DNA of 64,000 bases from Arachidicoccus terrestris (GTDB taxonomy: Bacteria; Bacteroidota; Bacteroidia; Chitinophagales; Chitinophagaceae), in contig NZ_CP083387.1 of the NCBI RefSeq assembly GCF_020042345.1, forward strand, positions 3,782,001 through 3,846,000, written 5' to 3'. Each line of letters starts with the position of its first letter. The stretch's first letter is position 1. The notes under the pieces were generated by a model. It made no database searches. It was not told where the DNA came from and was given only the letters and a program-made list of their open reading frames with translations. The position numbers were made by a program, and so were the translations under genes. Below, piece by piece: positions 27,800 through 37,000 of this stretch.

Positions 27800-28681
27800 T
27801 TAATTTTGACCCTGCGTCAAAAGTGAAGCAATTTTGTCCAGATCATTTTTTCGGTCAAGTTCTCGTGTTGACAAATAACATTTCCCAACTTCAGTTGCCA
27901 TGTTGCTGATGATCTTCTGATGGGTCAGGGGCTTAAAGTAAATATCTTTTTTAGGAATATGATACTGGTCAAAATATTTATCTAAATCATATTGGCTGAA
28001 CAGTTTTCCGTTGGTTGCATCAATATAAAAGAGGATCTGTGCCTGAAATGGCTGGTTGACTGGAGCTTCTATGAACCCTCGTTGAAAACAGGCCAATATA
28101 TGCTGGTCGGGCACGGCGATTAACTGAATGGGGATTTCCAGCGCTTCACATAAATGCTGATACAGGATGCCTGTGGAAAGGGCATTACCTTTCTTCTTTT
28201 CCAATATAGAGTGCAGACAGAAATGCTCTAAATGCTGATAATTATTGCGTTCACTCTGAATTTTCTGAAATTGGAATAAGATCTTGGAAACCAGCTTAGC
28301 TGTTTCCAAGGACGTTAAAAAGTTATTGGTCTCCAGCCAGATATCCCGTTTAAGCAGGCTAACATTTTGCCTTAGGCAGTCCAGCGAAAGGTTGGGATAA
28401 GAATAGCTGGCGATCAGATGACTGCCCGTTAGCAGGTCATGCGTACTTTCTGCATTCCATAACTGAATTTCACTGATCAGGCTGTCAAAATGTACCTGTC
28501 GGATAATCTCATTGATGCGATGTTGTGTCTTGTCATCTTCAGTTACCTCACAGAGATCCTCCAGGCAGGGAATGACCTCTCTGCCATAAGTCACTATTCT
28601 CTTAGAGATCAGGTGAAATATTTCTTCATCCGGATCATCTATTAATGTAAATAAGGCGCTAAGCTCTGCGTTTAAATGCAT
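27800..28681 (-). CDS. SirB1 family / transglutaminase-like protein
   Basis: About 293 residues starting at ATG 28681 (the frame extends to 28717, but that hydrophobic addition, MLCFVLIIFTNS, precedes the family start MHLNAELSALFTLIDDPDE). Residues about 20-75 resemble HEAT-like helices (DEEIFHLISKRIVTYGREVI, LEDLCE); residues about 85-250 are the SirB1_N transglutaminase-like domain, with EKKKGNALSTGILYQHLCEA and VAVPDQHILACF-like strand VPDQHILACF. The canonical catalytic Cys of transglutaminases is not obvious at the N-rich helix, so enzymatic activity is doubtful. Role unknown. Confidence 0.75.
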   Translation of the reverse strand: MHLNAELSALFTLIDDPDEEIFHLISKRIVTYGREVIPCLEDLCEVTEDDKTQHRINEIIRQVHFDSLISEIQLWNAESTHDLLTGSHLIASYSYPNLSLDCLRQNVSLLKRDIWLETNNFLTSLETAKLVSKILFQFQKIQSERNNYQHLEHFCLHSILEKKKGNALSTGILYQHLCEALEIPIQLIAVPDQHILACFQRGFIEAPVNQPFQAQILFYIDATNGKLFSQYDLDKYFDQYHIPKKDIYFKPLTHQKIISNMATEVGKCYLSTRELDRKNDLDKIASLLTQGQN

Positions 28682-28804
28682 GCTGTTTGTGAAAATGATT
28701 AGGACAAAACAAAGCAAAAAATTGCTTAATTAAAAACAAATTAATCCACCGGTGTTAATAATTGTATAAGCTTAAACGCAAACGTCATTGTTTAAAAAAA
28801 AACG

Positions 28805-28812
28805 TATCTTTG
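28805..28812 (+). promoter_or_regulatory. -7 element TATCTTTG for ssrA
   Basis: Exact TAnnTTTG, with TTG at 28788-28790 (14-base spacer, shorter than usual). Would give a precursor with about 40 nt to remove before the mature tmRNA 5' end at 28858. Confidence 0.45.
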
Positions 28813-28857
28813 CAGTAGTTCTTTGAGTCCGTATAGATTACATTTTTTATATGTTAT

Positions 28858-29233
28858 GGGGCTGTATTTGGTTTTGACAGCGCTAGTAGCGGTAAGTGTA
28901 AGCATGCAGCGCGTTGTGTAATTAGCGCTTAAATCTGAATACTCAACATTCAAATGGCAACAGACAGTTTGCTATGGCTGCCTAATTAGTTAATTAGACA
29001 CCCATTTGGGCCGCGTTGAACAGGTTGTCCTGTTACCAGGTTCCGCCGCCGACTCAAAATCAAATACAGGATGCTGCTCCCTTAGGCTGTGCAGGGGGCA
29101 AAAGATTTATTCAGCTAAGGAATAGGTTGGTTGGCTCTTTTCCTGCCTTTTCCCGACAAGTAATAAAGAGCTAAGCATGTAGAAAGCTTATGGTAGCGGC
29201 GTTTGGACAGGAGTTCGACTCTCCTCAGCTCCA
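28858..29233 (+). ncRNA. ssrA: Transfer-messenger RNA (tmRNA)
   Basis: The 5' end GGGGCTGTATTTGGTTTTGA and 3' end GGAGTTCGACTCTCCTCAGC plus TCC-A are the conserved tRNA-like halves: GGGGCUG pairs with CAGCUCC (one G.U) to make the 7-bp acceptor stem, and the T-arm contains TTCGACT. Length about 376 nt. The tag reading frame is 28956-28985 (GGC to TAA), encoding G-N-R-Q-F-A-M-A-A. tmRNA rescues stalled ribosomes with SmpB and marks the peptide for proteolysis. No CCA is encoded after the discriminator A at 29233, so it must be added. Call is firm; the exact resume codon is inferred from the A-M-A-A-stop ending. Confidence 0.95.
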
Positions 29234-29234
29234 C

Positions 29235-29266
29235 AAAAAAGACATCTTGAAAAGGATGTCTTTTTT
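29235..29266 (+). terminator. ssrA terminator
   Basis: 12-bp stem AAAAAAGACATC / GATGTCTTTTTT with 8-base loop and T-run, immediately after the tmRNA. Confidence 0.88.
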
Positions 29267-29535
29267 TGTTAGGAGGGAGAGGATCCTCGGGTTCGATCCG
29301 AAGGAGGCTCAGCGTTGACGTGCGGCTGAGGCCATCACACCGGGGAAGTGCAGGGGGCAAGGAAGAAGAACGCGATAATATGGCGGTAATGAGCTATACC
29401 TCCATAGTTTTTTTGTAAATTTCCTCCAGAAAATTAGTTGGCAACAAAATAATGTAACTATTTTCAGAAGAGTTGACGTTAAAGTCAGAAAGTGATATAG
29501 GTGAATTATTCTTTACTTTACTTGTAAAGGCAGAT
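29267..29535. other. Intergenic remnant between ssrA and a broken Bro-N gene
   Basis: 29270-29395 is richer in G+C than its surroundings and contains TCGGGTTCGATCCGA (29287-29301), which looks like a tRNA T-arm without the rest of a tRNA. 29394-29535 is AT-rich; on the minus strand it reads as a possible protein C-terminus (SENSYIILLPTNFLEEIYKK) with no start of its own. I see no intact gene. Confidence 0.4.
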
Positions 29536-29933
29536 ATGAAAAGGAAAACGTTATACAAATATTTGAGCAAAAGAAGGTTCGTACACATTGGGATGAGGAA
29601 CAAGAACTTTGGTATATTTCGGTTATTGATGTAATTGAGGTATTAACAGGAACGGACCGACCTCGGAAGTATTGGAATGACCTAAAAGCAAGCCCAAAAA
29701 AAGAAGGGGGTGAACTGTCCGAAAAAATCGGACAGTTGAAAATGATCGCACCTGACGGTAAAATGAGATCAACTGATGTCGCCGACACGGAACAGATATT
29801 CAGATTGATCCAGTCAATTCCCTCACCTAAAGCAGAACCTTTTAAAGTTTGGTTGGCACAATTAGCCAATGAACGTTTGGACGAGATGCAGGATCCAGAA
29901 ATAACCATCGACAGAGCCACTGATATTCTTTAA
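29536..29933 (+). pseudogene. Broken phage-type Bro-N (antirepressor-like) gene
   Basis: From about 29545 the plus strand encodes IQIFEQKKVRTHWDEEQELW, YISVIDVIEVLTGTDRPRKY, then LKMIAPDGKMRSTDVADTEQ and IPSPKAEPFKVWLAQLANER before a stop at 29933. This is the Bro-N family pattern found in phage antirepressors and related island proteins. The ATG at 29536 is out of frame: ATG-AAAA-GG would join the frame if the A-run (29539-29542) had one more A. The C-terminus is also truncated; family members normally continue well past the RATEIY-like helix, here RATDIL-stop. So it carries a 5' frameshift and a 3' truncation. A single homopolymer sequencing error could explain the first lesion but not the second. 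Confidence 0.72.
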
Positions 29934-30004
29934 CATCTGCGTAAGGTGGCAAAAAGAATAAAATTCAAAACGACATTATTCAGAGTGTGTCGCAAATGAC
30001 CTTG

Positions 30005-30059
30005 AAAAACAGGCGCTCTGATCATTCAACTTAATTGAATGATCAGAGCGCCTGTTTTT
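30005..30059. terminator. Very long perfect bidirectional terminator
   Basis: Arms 30005-30029 and 30035-30059 form a perfect 25-bp stem with a 5-base loop, A5 on the left and T-run on the right. It lies between the Bro-N remnant (+) and sumT (-). Confidence 0.88.
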
Positions 30060-30088
30060 TTGTTTATATCTATTTTAATTTCGAATCC

Positions 30089-30844
30089 TTAAACAGCATC
30101 CTTAAGATCAATGACAGAAGCAATCTGCCGCTGATTTAAAACGACTTTTCCGACAACTATTATCGCAGGATTGGACAATCCTTTTATTCTGGCCAGATCA
30201 GCAATATTGTTTACCTGACCCGTTATTATTTTTTGACGTGGCGTGCAGCCTTCTTGTATAATGGCCACTGGTGTACTTTGTTTTCCGTGTCGGATAAAGA
30301 TTTCCATGATTTCATGCAGGTGATTCATTGCCATTAATAATACTATGGTAGCAGTTGATTGCGCTGCTAAATACAGATCATTAGCGAATTGCCCGCTCCG
30401 GGTAGTTCCGGTAATAACCCAGAAACTCTGACTGACGCCTCTGGATGTGAGTGGTATCATCGCTGCAGCTGGTACTGCCAGGGCACTGGAAATACCTTGT
30501 ATCACCTCTATATTCATACCTGCGGATTTTGCTGCCTCGATTTCTTCTGTTGCTCTTCCGAATACAAAAGCGTCTCCACCTTTTAGGCGAATAATGTGCT
30601 TATAGTGATTGGACGAACGAATGATGATTTCGCAAATTTCCTGTTGCGAATAGGAGTGCTGTCCAGCTCTTTTGCCTACATATTGTTTGACACATGAAGA
30701 ATTGCAATAATGTAATAAGGACGGATCGACTAATGCGTCATATAACACGAGGTCAGCTGTTTTTAAGGCGTTTATTCCCCTAAGTGTAATTAGATCAGGT
30801 GCCCCTGGTCCCGCACCAAGTAATGTCAAAGTAGAATGTTGCAT
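30089..30844 (-). CDS. cobA: Uroporphyrinogen-III C-methyltransferase
   Basis: 251 residues, SumT type. Adds methyl groups at C2 and C7 of uroporphyrinogen III to make precorrin-2, the branch to siroheme. Seen: LLGAGPGAPDLITLRGINAL (SAM site, signature 1), YDALVDPSLL, VGKRAGQHSYSQQEI, RLKGGDAFVFGRATEE (signature 2), PAAAMIPLTSRGVSQSFWV and LLMAMNHL. Divergent from nirB across 162 bp of extremely AT-rich DNA, which fits supplying siroheme for NirB. No fused CysG-like dehydrogenase/chelatase domain, so the final steps need another gene. Confidence 0.95.
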   Translation of the reverse strand: MQHSTLTLLGAGPGAPDLITLRGINALKTADLVLYDALVDPSLLHYCNSSCVKQYVGKRAGQHSYSQQEICEIIIRSSNHYKHIIRLKGGDAFVFGRATEEIEAAKSAGMNIEVIQGISSALAVPAAAMIPLTSRGVSQSFWVITGTTRSGQFANDLYLAAQSTATIVLLMAMNHLHEIMEIFIRHGKQSTPVAIIQEGCTPRQKIITGQVNNIADLARIKGLSNPAIIVVGKVVLNQRQIASVIDLKDAV

Positions 30845-31006
30845 GATTTATATAAATTATAAAAAATTAAATGTATTTAAAAAATCTACTTTATCGGTAA
30901 AAATAAAATTATATTTATAAATTTACACCAAAATTATAGATATATAGTTCAAATTTTGATAAAGTTTATAAAAATATAATATATTGAAATAAATTTAATA
31001 TAATTT
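30845..31006. promoter_or_regulatory. Extremely AT-rich divergent control region between sumT and nirB
   Basis: 162 bp with only about one base in ten G or C. No clear TAnnTTTG was found; TTCAAATTTTGATAAAG (about 30949-30965) is the most box-like stretch. The composition suggests regulated, possibly nitrogen-responsive, promoters for both directions, but no known operator is recognised. Confidence 0.4.
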
Positions 31007-33529
31007 ATGAAAAAAATAATTGTCATTGGGAACGGCATGGTGGGTTATAAGTTTTGTGAAAAACTAGTAGCTAAAGCAGTAAAAGGGAGTTATCATATGA
31101 CTGTTTTTGGGGAAGAGTCTCGCCCAGCATATGACAGAGTGCATTTGACCTCCTATATTAACGGCACCTCTGCAGCGGAGTTAACGCTCGCGTCTGAAGC
31201 ATGGTATGAGAGCCATGGAATTGATCTCCATTTAGGAGATCCTGCCCGCAAGATAGACCGGACTGCTAAAACAGTTGTCACCGAAAAAGGACTGGAGTTG
31301 ACATATGATATTCTGGTTATGGCAACGGGTTCAGCGGCTATGGTGCCACCCATTCATGGTGTGGAGAAAACAGGCGTTTTTGTATACCGAACCATAGATG
31401 ATCTGGATAAGATCGTGGGTTATGCTGCGGGTGTTAAAAAAGCAGCTGTCCTGGGCGGCGGGTTATTAGGATTGGAAGCCGCCAAGGCAATGGTAGATAT
31501 CGGGATTGAAAAGACTTATGTGATAGAATTTGCACCGAAATTGATGCCTCGTCAACTGGATGATACCGGAGGGGCTGTACTTCGTAGTAAATTATCTGCT
31601 TTAGGGCTGAGAGTGCATACCAGAAAGCATACTTATCAGGTATTGGGTAAGGACAGGATTACGGGTATTCAATTTGTGGATGAAAGCGAGCTTTCTGTGG
31701 ATATGTTGGTCATTTCTACGGGAATCAACGCCAGAGATGAACTAGCAAGGGACGCAGGTCTACCGACCGGCACCCGAGGAGGTATTGTTGTGGATGATAC
31801 AATGCGCACTGAAGATCCTGCTATTTATGCGATTGGAGAATGCGCTGCTCATGGTGGTATGATCTATGGATTAGTGGCGCCCGGGTATGATATGGCTGAA
31901 GTGGCCGTCACGCATATTATTATGCATCATTTAGATGGCGAAAAAAAGCAAAGACTTTTTACAGGCTTTGACATGAGTACAAAGCTAAAATTGATCGGTG
32001 TGGATGTGGCTAGTTTTGGTGATCCGTTTTTAACGGCTGACAAAGCACAGCATGTGATCTATGAAGATAAAGTCAATGGTATTTATAAACGGCTGAATAT
32101 TTCTCTAGACGGAAAGTATCTGTTGGGAGGTGTTATGGTGGGAGAAGCTTCTCAGTATAACAACTTATTACAGTATTATAAAAATAATATGCTACTGCCC
32201 AATGCGCTTGAAAGCCTGGTGTTTTCAGAACAGAAAGGAGATAAACCGGCGGGCATGGGCTTAGAGGGATTACCCGACGGGGCCTTAATCTGTAGCTGTG
32301 AAGGCGTCACTAAAGCGGATATTTGCCAGGCTGTAAATGATGGGCATGAATCTGTAGATGAGATAAAAAAATGTACGAAGGCGGGCACCGGTTGCGGAGG
32401 TTGTGTTCCAATGCTGAAAGATCTGGCAGCCATTACATTAAAAGCACAGGGAAAGGCGATTCACATGGAAATCTGTGAACATTTTACATATACCCGCCAG
32501 CAGCTCTATGATCTGATTAAACTGGAACATTTGCGTGCATATGACGAAGTGTTGGAAAAACATGGTAAAGGCGATGGCTGCGAGGTCTGTAAGCCTGTTG
32601 TCAGTTCGCTGATTGCCAGTATTTCAAATGAAATGATCCTGCGCCAGAACAATGACACCGCTCAGGACAGCAATGACCGCTTTTTAGCCAATATTCAGAA
32701 AGGAGGATCTTATTCTGTTGTACCGCGGATCCCCGGCGGAGAGATCACTCCTGATAAATTACTGACTATTGGGACTGTAGCCAAAAAATACAATCTATAT
32801 ACGAAAATCACGGGCGGACAACGCATTGATATGTTTGGTGCCCATCTGAGTGATTTACCGCTTATCTGGAAAGAGTTGATTGATGCGGGGTTTGAGAGCG
32901 GACATGCTTATGGAAAATCGCTTAGAACAGTGAAGAGTTGCGTCGGCAGTACCTGGTGCCGCTTCGGGTTGCATGATAGCGTAAGCTTTGCAATCAAGAT
33001 CGAAAACCGGTATAAAGGACTTAGGACTCCTCATAAGATCAAGTCTGCGGTGTCAGGGTGCATTCGGGAATGTGCGGAAGCTCAGAGCAAGGATTTCGGC
33101 ATTATTGCAACAGAGAAGGGATGGAATTTATATGTATGTGGTAACGGTGGCAGTAAGCCGCAACATGCCTTGCTATTAGCACAGGACCTGGATAGCGACA
33201 CCTGTATTCGTTATATAGACCGTTTTTTGATGTATTATATTAAAACTGCGGACCCATTGACCCGGACTGCCACATGGCTGAATAAACTGGAAGGAGGGAT
33301 TGATTATCTGCGCAAAGTAGTGGTTGAAGATTGTCTTGGAAAAGGGCTTGAGTGGGAAGCTGAAATGCAGGCTATTCTGGAACACTACGAATGTGAATGG
33401 AAAGCCGCAATAGAGGATCCTGTAATCCGCAAACGCTTCTCTCATTTTGTCAATGCACCTGAAGAGAGAGATCCAACGATTGAGTTTGTTGCCATGCGTG
33501 ATCAAAAAAGAGTCGCGGAGTGGCAGTAG
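31007..33529 (+). CDS. nirB: Assimilatory nitrite reductase [NAD(P)H] large subunit
   Basis: 840 residues, complete NirB. Residues 1-300: FAD/NAD(P)H oxidoreductase (IVIGNGMVGYKFCEKL, ILVMATGSA, AAVLGGGLLGLEAAKAM, AIGECAAHGG). About 420-480: BFD-like [2Fe-2S] domain (LICSCEGVTKADICQAV ... GTGCGGCVPML); a second BFD-like repeat follows (HFTYTRQQLYDLIK ... GDGCEVCKPVV). From about 560: ferredoxin-like half domain and the siroheme/[4Fe-4S] site SCVGSTWCRFG (C-x5-C) and SGCIRECAEA (C-x3-C). Reduces nitrite to ammonium with six electrons. First gene of the plus-strand operon, 26 bp before nirD; sumT supplies the siroheme branch. Confidence 0.97.
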   Translation: MKKIIVIGNGMVGYKFCEKLVAKAVKGSYHMTVFGEESRPAYDRVHLTSYINGTSAAELTLASEAWYESHGIDLHLGDPARKIDRTAKTVVTEKGLELTYDILVMATGSAAMVPPIHGVEKTGVFVYRTIDDLDKIVGYAAGVKKAAVLGGGLLGLEAAKAMVDIGIEKTYVIEFAPKLMPRQLDDTGGAVLRSKLSALGLRVHTRKHTYQVLGKDRITGIQFVDESELSVDMLVISTGINARDELARDAGLPTGTRGGIVVDDTMRTEDPAIYAIGECAAHGGMIYGLVAPGYDMAEVAVTHIIMHHLDGEKKQRLFTGFDMSTKLKLIGVDVASFGDPFLTADKAQHVIYEDKVNGIYKRLNISLDGKYLLGGVMVGEASQYNNLLQYYKNNMLLPNALESLVFSEQKGDKPAGMGLEGLPDGALICSCEGVTKADICQAVNDGHESVDEIKKCTKAGTGCGGCVPMLKDLAAITLKAQGKAIHMEICEHFTYTRQQLYDLIKLEHLRAYDEVLEKHGKGDGCEVCKPVVSSLIASISNEMILRQNNDTAQDSNDRFLANIQKGGSYSVVPRIPGGEITPDKLLTIGTVAKKYNLYTKITGGQRIDMFGAHLSDLPLIWKELIDAGFESGHAYGKSLRTVKSCVGSTWCRFGLHDSVSFAIKIENRYKGLRTPHKIKSAVSGCIRECAEAQSKDFGIIATEKGWNLYVCGNGGSKPQHALLLAQDLDSDTCIRYIDRFLMYYIKTADPLTRTATWLNKLEGGIDYLRKVVVEDCLGKGLEWEAEMQAILEHYECEWKAAIEDPVIRKRFSHFVNAPEERDPTIEFVAMRDQKRVAEWQ

Positions 33530-33555
33530 TTTTTTAATCTTTTAAACTAAATAAC

Positions 33556-33969
33556 ATGAATAATACAGAGATGACACCTAGCTCAACCCCTTGGTTTTTT
33601 GCCTGTCAGGTAGGGGATGTGCCACGAAATGGCGGTGTTTGCGTGAAGCGCGGAACTGAACAGATTGCCCTATTTCATTTCGCAAGAACGGATAGTTGGT
33701 ATGCGACTGAGAACCTTTGTCCACATCGCCGTCAGATGGCGCTTAGCCGTGGAATGACGGGATCAGCCGGTGAAATGCAGGAGCCGAAGGTGGCCTGCCC
33801 TTTCCATAAGAAAAGTTTTTCGTTGCTTTCAGGTAAATGTCTGAGCGGTGAGCATTATCAGATAAAGGTATATCCCGTGAAGGTTGAGGCGGGCAATGTG
33901 TATATAGGCAAGGATCCGATCCGACAGGATATAGATGCGAGTGGAGAATACCTGGAATGCGCCTCTTAG
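33556..33969 (+). CDS. nirD: Nitrite reductase small subunit, Rieske type
   Basis: 137 residues. NirD-like Rieske fold with a full set of cluster ligands: C55-P-H57 and C81-P-F-H84. E. coli NirD lacks these ligands, so this version should hold a real [2Fe-2S] centre, as in many assimilatory systems. WFFACQVGDVPRNGG is the typical N-terminus. Partner of NirB, 26 bp upstream. Confidence 0.92.
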   Translation: MNNTEMTPSSTPWFFACQVGDVPRNGGVCVKRGTEQIALFHFARTDSWYATENLCPHRRQMALSRGMTGSAGEMQEPKVACPFHKKSFSLLSGKCLSGEHYQIKVYPVKVEAGNVYIGKDPIRQDIDASGEYLECAS

Positions 33970-34094
33970 GTCCTCTGAGCTAAAGCAGTTTTCCACTGCA
34001 TCCGTCTAAGTGGTTGAAATATGAGTCGTGTAAAGATCTGGCTGCTGTCGGCAGCCATTTACTAGTCCTGAAGACAATGTAAAATAGGTAGGGT

Positions 34095-37000
34095 ATGCCG
34101 GTAAGTTATAAAACAACATGCTGTTACTGTGGTGTGGGGTGTGGCATTACTGTCCATAAAGACAGAAATGGTGCGCTTCAGGTAGAAGGAGATAAAGAGC
34201 ACCCCGTAAACCGGGGGATGCTTTGTAGCAAAGGTATGAACCTTCATTATACGGTAATGGACAAGACGGATCGCCTGCTGTACCCTGAAATGCGTTATCA
34301 TAAACAAATGCCCAGAAAAAGGGTAAGCTGGGAGACGGCCTTGGAAAGAGCCGCCAGAACATTCAGTGCAATCATTAAGAAATATGGTCCTGAAAGTGTC
34401 GCCTTTTATGCCTCCGGCCAGTGCCTGACCGAAGAATACTATATTGTCAACAAACTGGTTAAAGGTTTTATAGGCTGTAATAATATTGATACGAATTCAA
34501 GACTCTGCATGAGCAGTGCCGTGGCTGCCTATAAAATGAGTCTGGGTGAAGATAGTGTACCTGTTTGCTACGATGATATTGAAGAGACCGACTTAATTTT
34601 GGTAGCAGGAGCTAATCCTGCATGGTGTCATCCGATCGTCTGGCGCAGGGTAGAGGCGGCAAAAGCAGCTAATCCCAATCTTAAGATTATCGTCAGTGAT
34701 CCCAGAAAAACACAAAGCTGTGCCTTGGCGGATATACATCTTCAAATAACGCCCGGAACAGATATTACACTCCACCATGCGCTGGCAAGAATCCTGATCG
34801 AAAACGGAAATATAGACTGGGGTTTTATCCATAGACATACGGAAGGATTTGAAGATCTTCAAAAAAAAGTGATGGAGCGCTCTGTGGAGGAGGCGGCCGC
34901 CATTTGCGCCGTTGCCGTTGAAGATATCTATGCAACCGCCGCCATGATCGCGGAGGCCAAAGGGCTGATCACCATGTGGACTATGGGGCTCAATCAGAGC
35001 GTAAGGGGTGTGGACAAGAATCTTTCGCTGATCAATCTGAACCTGATTACTGGCAGGATCGGCCGACCTGGTTGCGGTCCTTTTTCTCTCACCGGACAGC
35101 CCAATGCCATGGGGGGTAGGGAGGTAGGCGGACTCGCGAATATATTGCCGGCGCATCGGCTGCTATCCAGCGAGGCAGACAGGTTGTACGTGCAACAGTT
35201 CTGGAACGGAAAACCTATTAAGGAATCACCGGGGCTTACTGCAACAGAGATGTTTGAGGCGCTGGAAACCGGGACATTAAAAGCTATCTGGATCATGGGA
35301 ACCAATCCACTCGTCAGCCTGCCTGATGTCCGTAAAGCGGAATCCGCCTTATCAAAGGCCGCTTTTGTTGTCGTGCAGGAGATCAGTAACCAACCCGAGA
35401 CTTTGCATTATGCTGATCTGATATTACCTGCCGCCGCATGGGCAGAGAAGGAAGGCTCCATGACAAATGCTGAGCGAAGAATTACATATCTGAGCCAGAT
35501 CACCGAACCGCCAGGGGAAGCCAGGCCCGATGCCGAGATACTTTGTGATTTTGCTAGAAGAATGGGGTTTCACGGATTTGATTTTGAAAGTAATGAAGCG
35601 ATCTTTTTAGAGCACTGCAGGCTGACTGCAGGTACAAATATGGATATCAGCGGATTGGACTACAGCATTTTAAAAGCTAAAAGATCTGTCCAGTGGCCTT
35701 ATCCTAAAGACCCGGTCAGCCAGCATACCCCCCGTTTATTTGCGGATGGTCAATTTTATACAAAATCAGGGAAAGCAATGCTTTACGGACCGGCTGATCT
35801 GAACGAATCGGAGGCGCTGTCTGATAAATTACCCCTGATCCTGACAACAGGCAGGATCAGAGATCAGTGGCATACCATGAGCAAAACCGGGAAAGTGAAT
35901 AAGCTCAAACAACATATTGACCGTTCTTTTTTGGAGATGCATCCAGAGGATGCACGGCAAAGGGGCATAGAGGAAGGAATGCTTGTGGAGGTGTCCGGGG
36001 CCAGGGGCATTGTTCGTGTAAAGGCTAAAATCACGCCTGATATCAAAAGTGGTGTCGTGTTTTTGCCAATGCATTGGGGAAAGATACTGGGCAATGACCT
36101 AAACCGGGCAAATAATATTACACATTGTTTACTGGATAAAGTTTCCAGGCAACCGGATTTTAAGTATGCGGCCGTTCAGGTCAGCAGATATGTCAAGCCC
36201 CGTCAGCGGATCCTGATCGTTGGTGCCGGTGCTGCTGCCTATGGTTTTGTGAAGCGTTACCGGGAGCTCAATGCATATGATGATATCGAAGTGTTCAGCA
36301 AGGAAGATCAGCCATTTTATAATCGCGTCATGCTGCCTGATTATATCAGCGGAGCACAGCATTGGGAACAGATTGTCAAAATGACGGAGGCAGAAGAAAC
36401 CGATTACCGGATACAGCTGCATAGAGGCATCAGTATTGTAAATATTGACAAGGCGGGAAAAAGGATACAAGATGATCGCGGCAATTGGCATATCTATGAT
36501 ATCCTGATCCTTGCTACCGGGAGCAGGCCTTTTATATTAAAAGATACCCCTAAAATGCGGGGCATTTTTGCCATGAGAACCCGCGGGGATGCAGATGGTT
36601 TTTTGCGCTATCTGGATCGCAAAGCGGGAAAGGTCGTGATTATTGGCGGTGGTCTATTGGGTATTGAACTGGCTGGTTCATTAATGGAAATAGGTGTTCC
36701 TGCACTGATTCTGCAACGCTCTTCTAAATTGATGGACCGCCAACTGGATACGCTGGGTTGTCAGTTACTGCATGAGGAACTAGTGGAACGGGGAATTGAG
36801 GTATTGTTCAACGAAGAAGTGGACCGATTTGTGGGGGATGAGAAATTAACAGGCCTCCGGCTTAAAAGCGGTAACAGCATCACCTGCCAGGCGGTAGTCA
36901 TGGCTATAGGTACCCGCCCCAATATAGAGTTGGCACAGCTGGCAGGATTAACCTGCAAGAGAGGTGTCGTGGTGAATGCTTATTTAGAAACCAGTGCACC

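Noticed and set aside
29287-29301. tRNA T-arm-like TTCGATCC sequence
   Set aside because: No acceptor stem, D-arm or anticodon arm could be built around it.
29115-29360. 81-codon minus-strand open frame over the tmRNA 3' end
   Set aside because: It lies entirely on the strand opposite ssrA and its terminator and has no family resemblance; its VELRRVELLS-like segment is simply the complement of the tRNA-like 3' domain.
34593-35156. 187-codon minus-strand frame within the nitrate reductase gene
   Set aside because: Antisense shadow of the molybdopterin domain; no family match.
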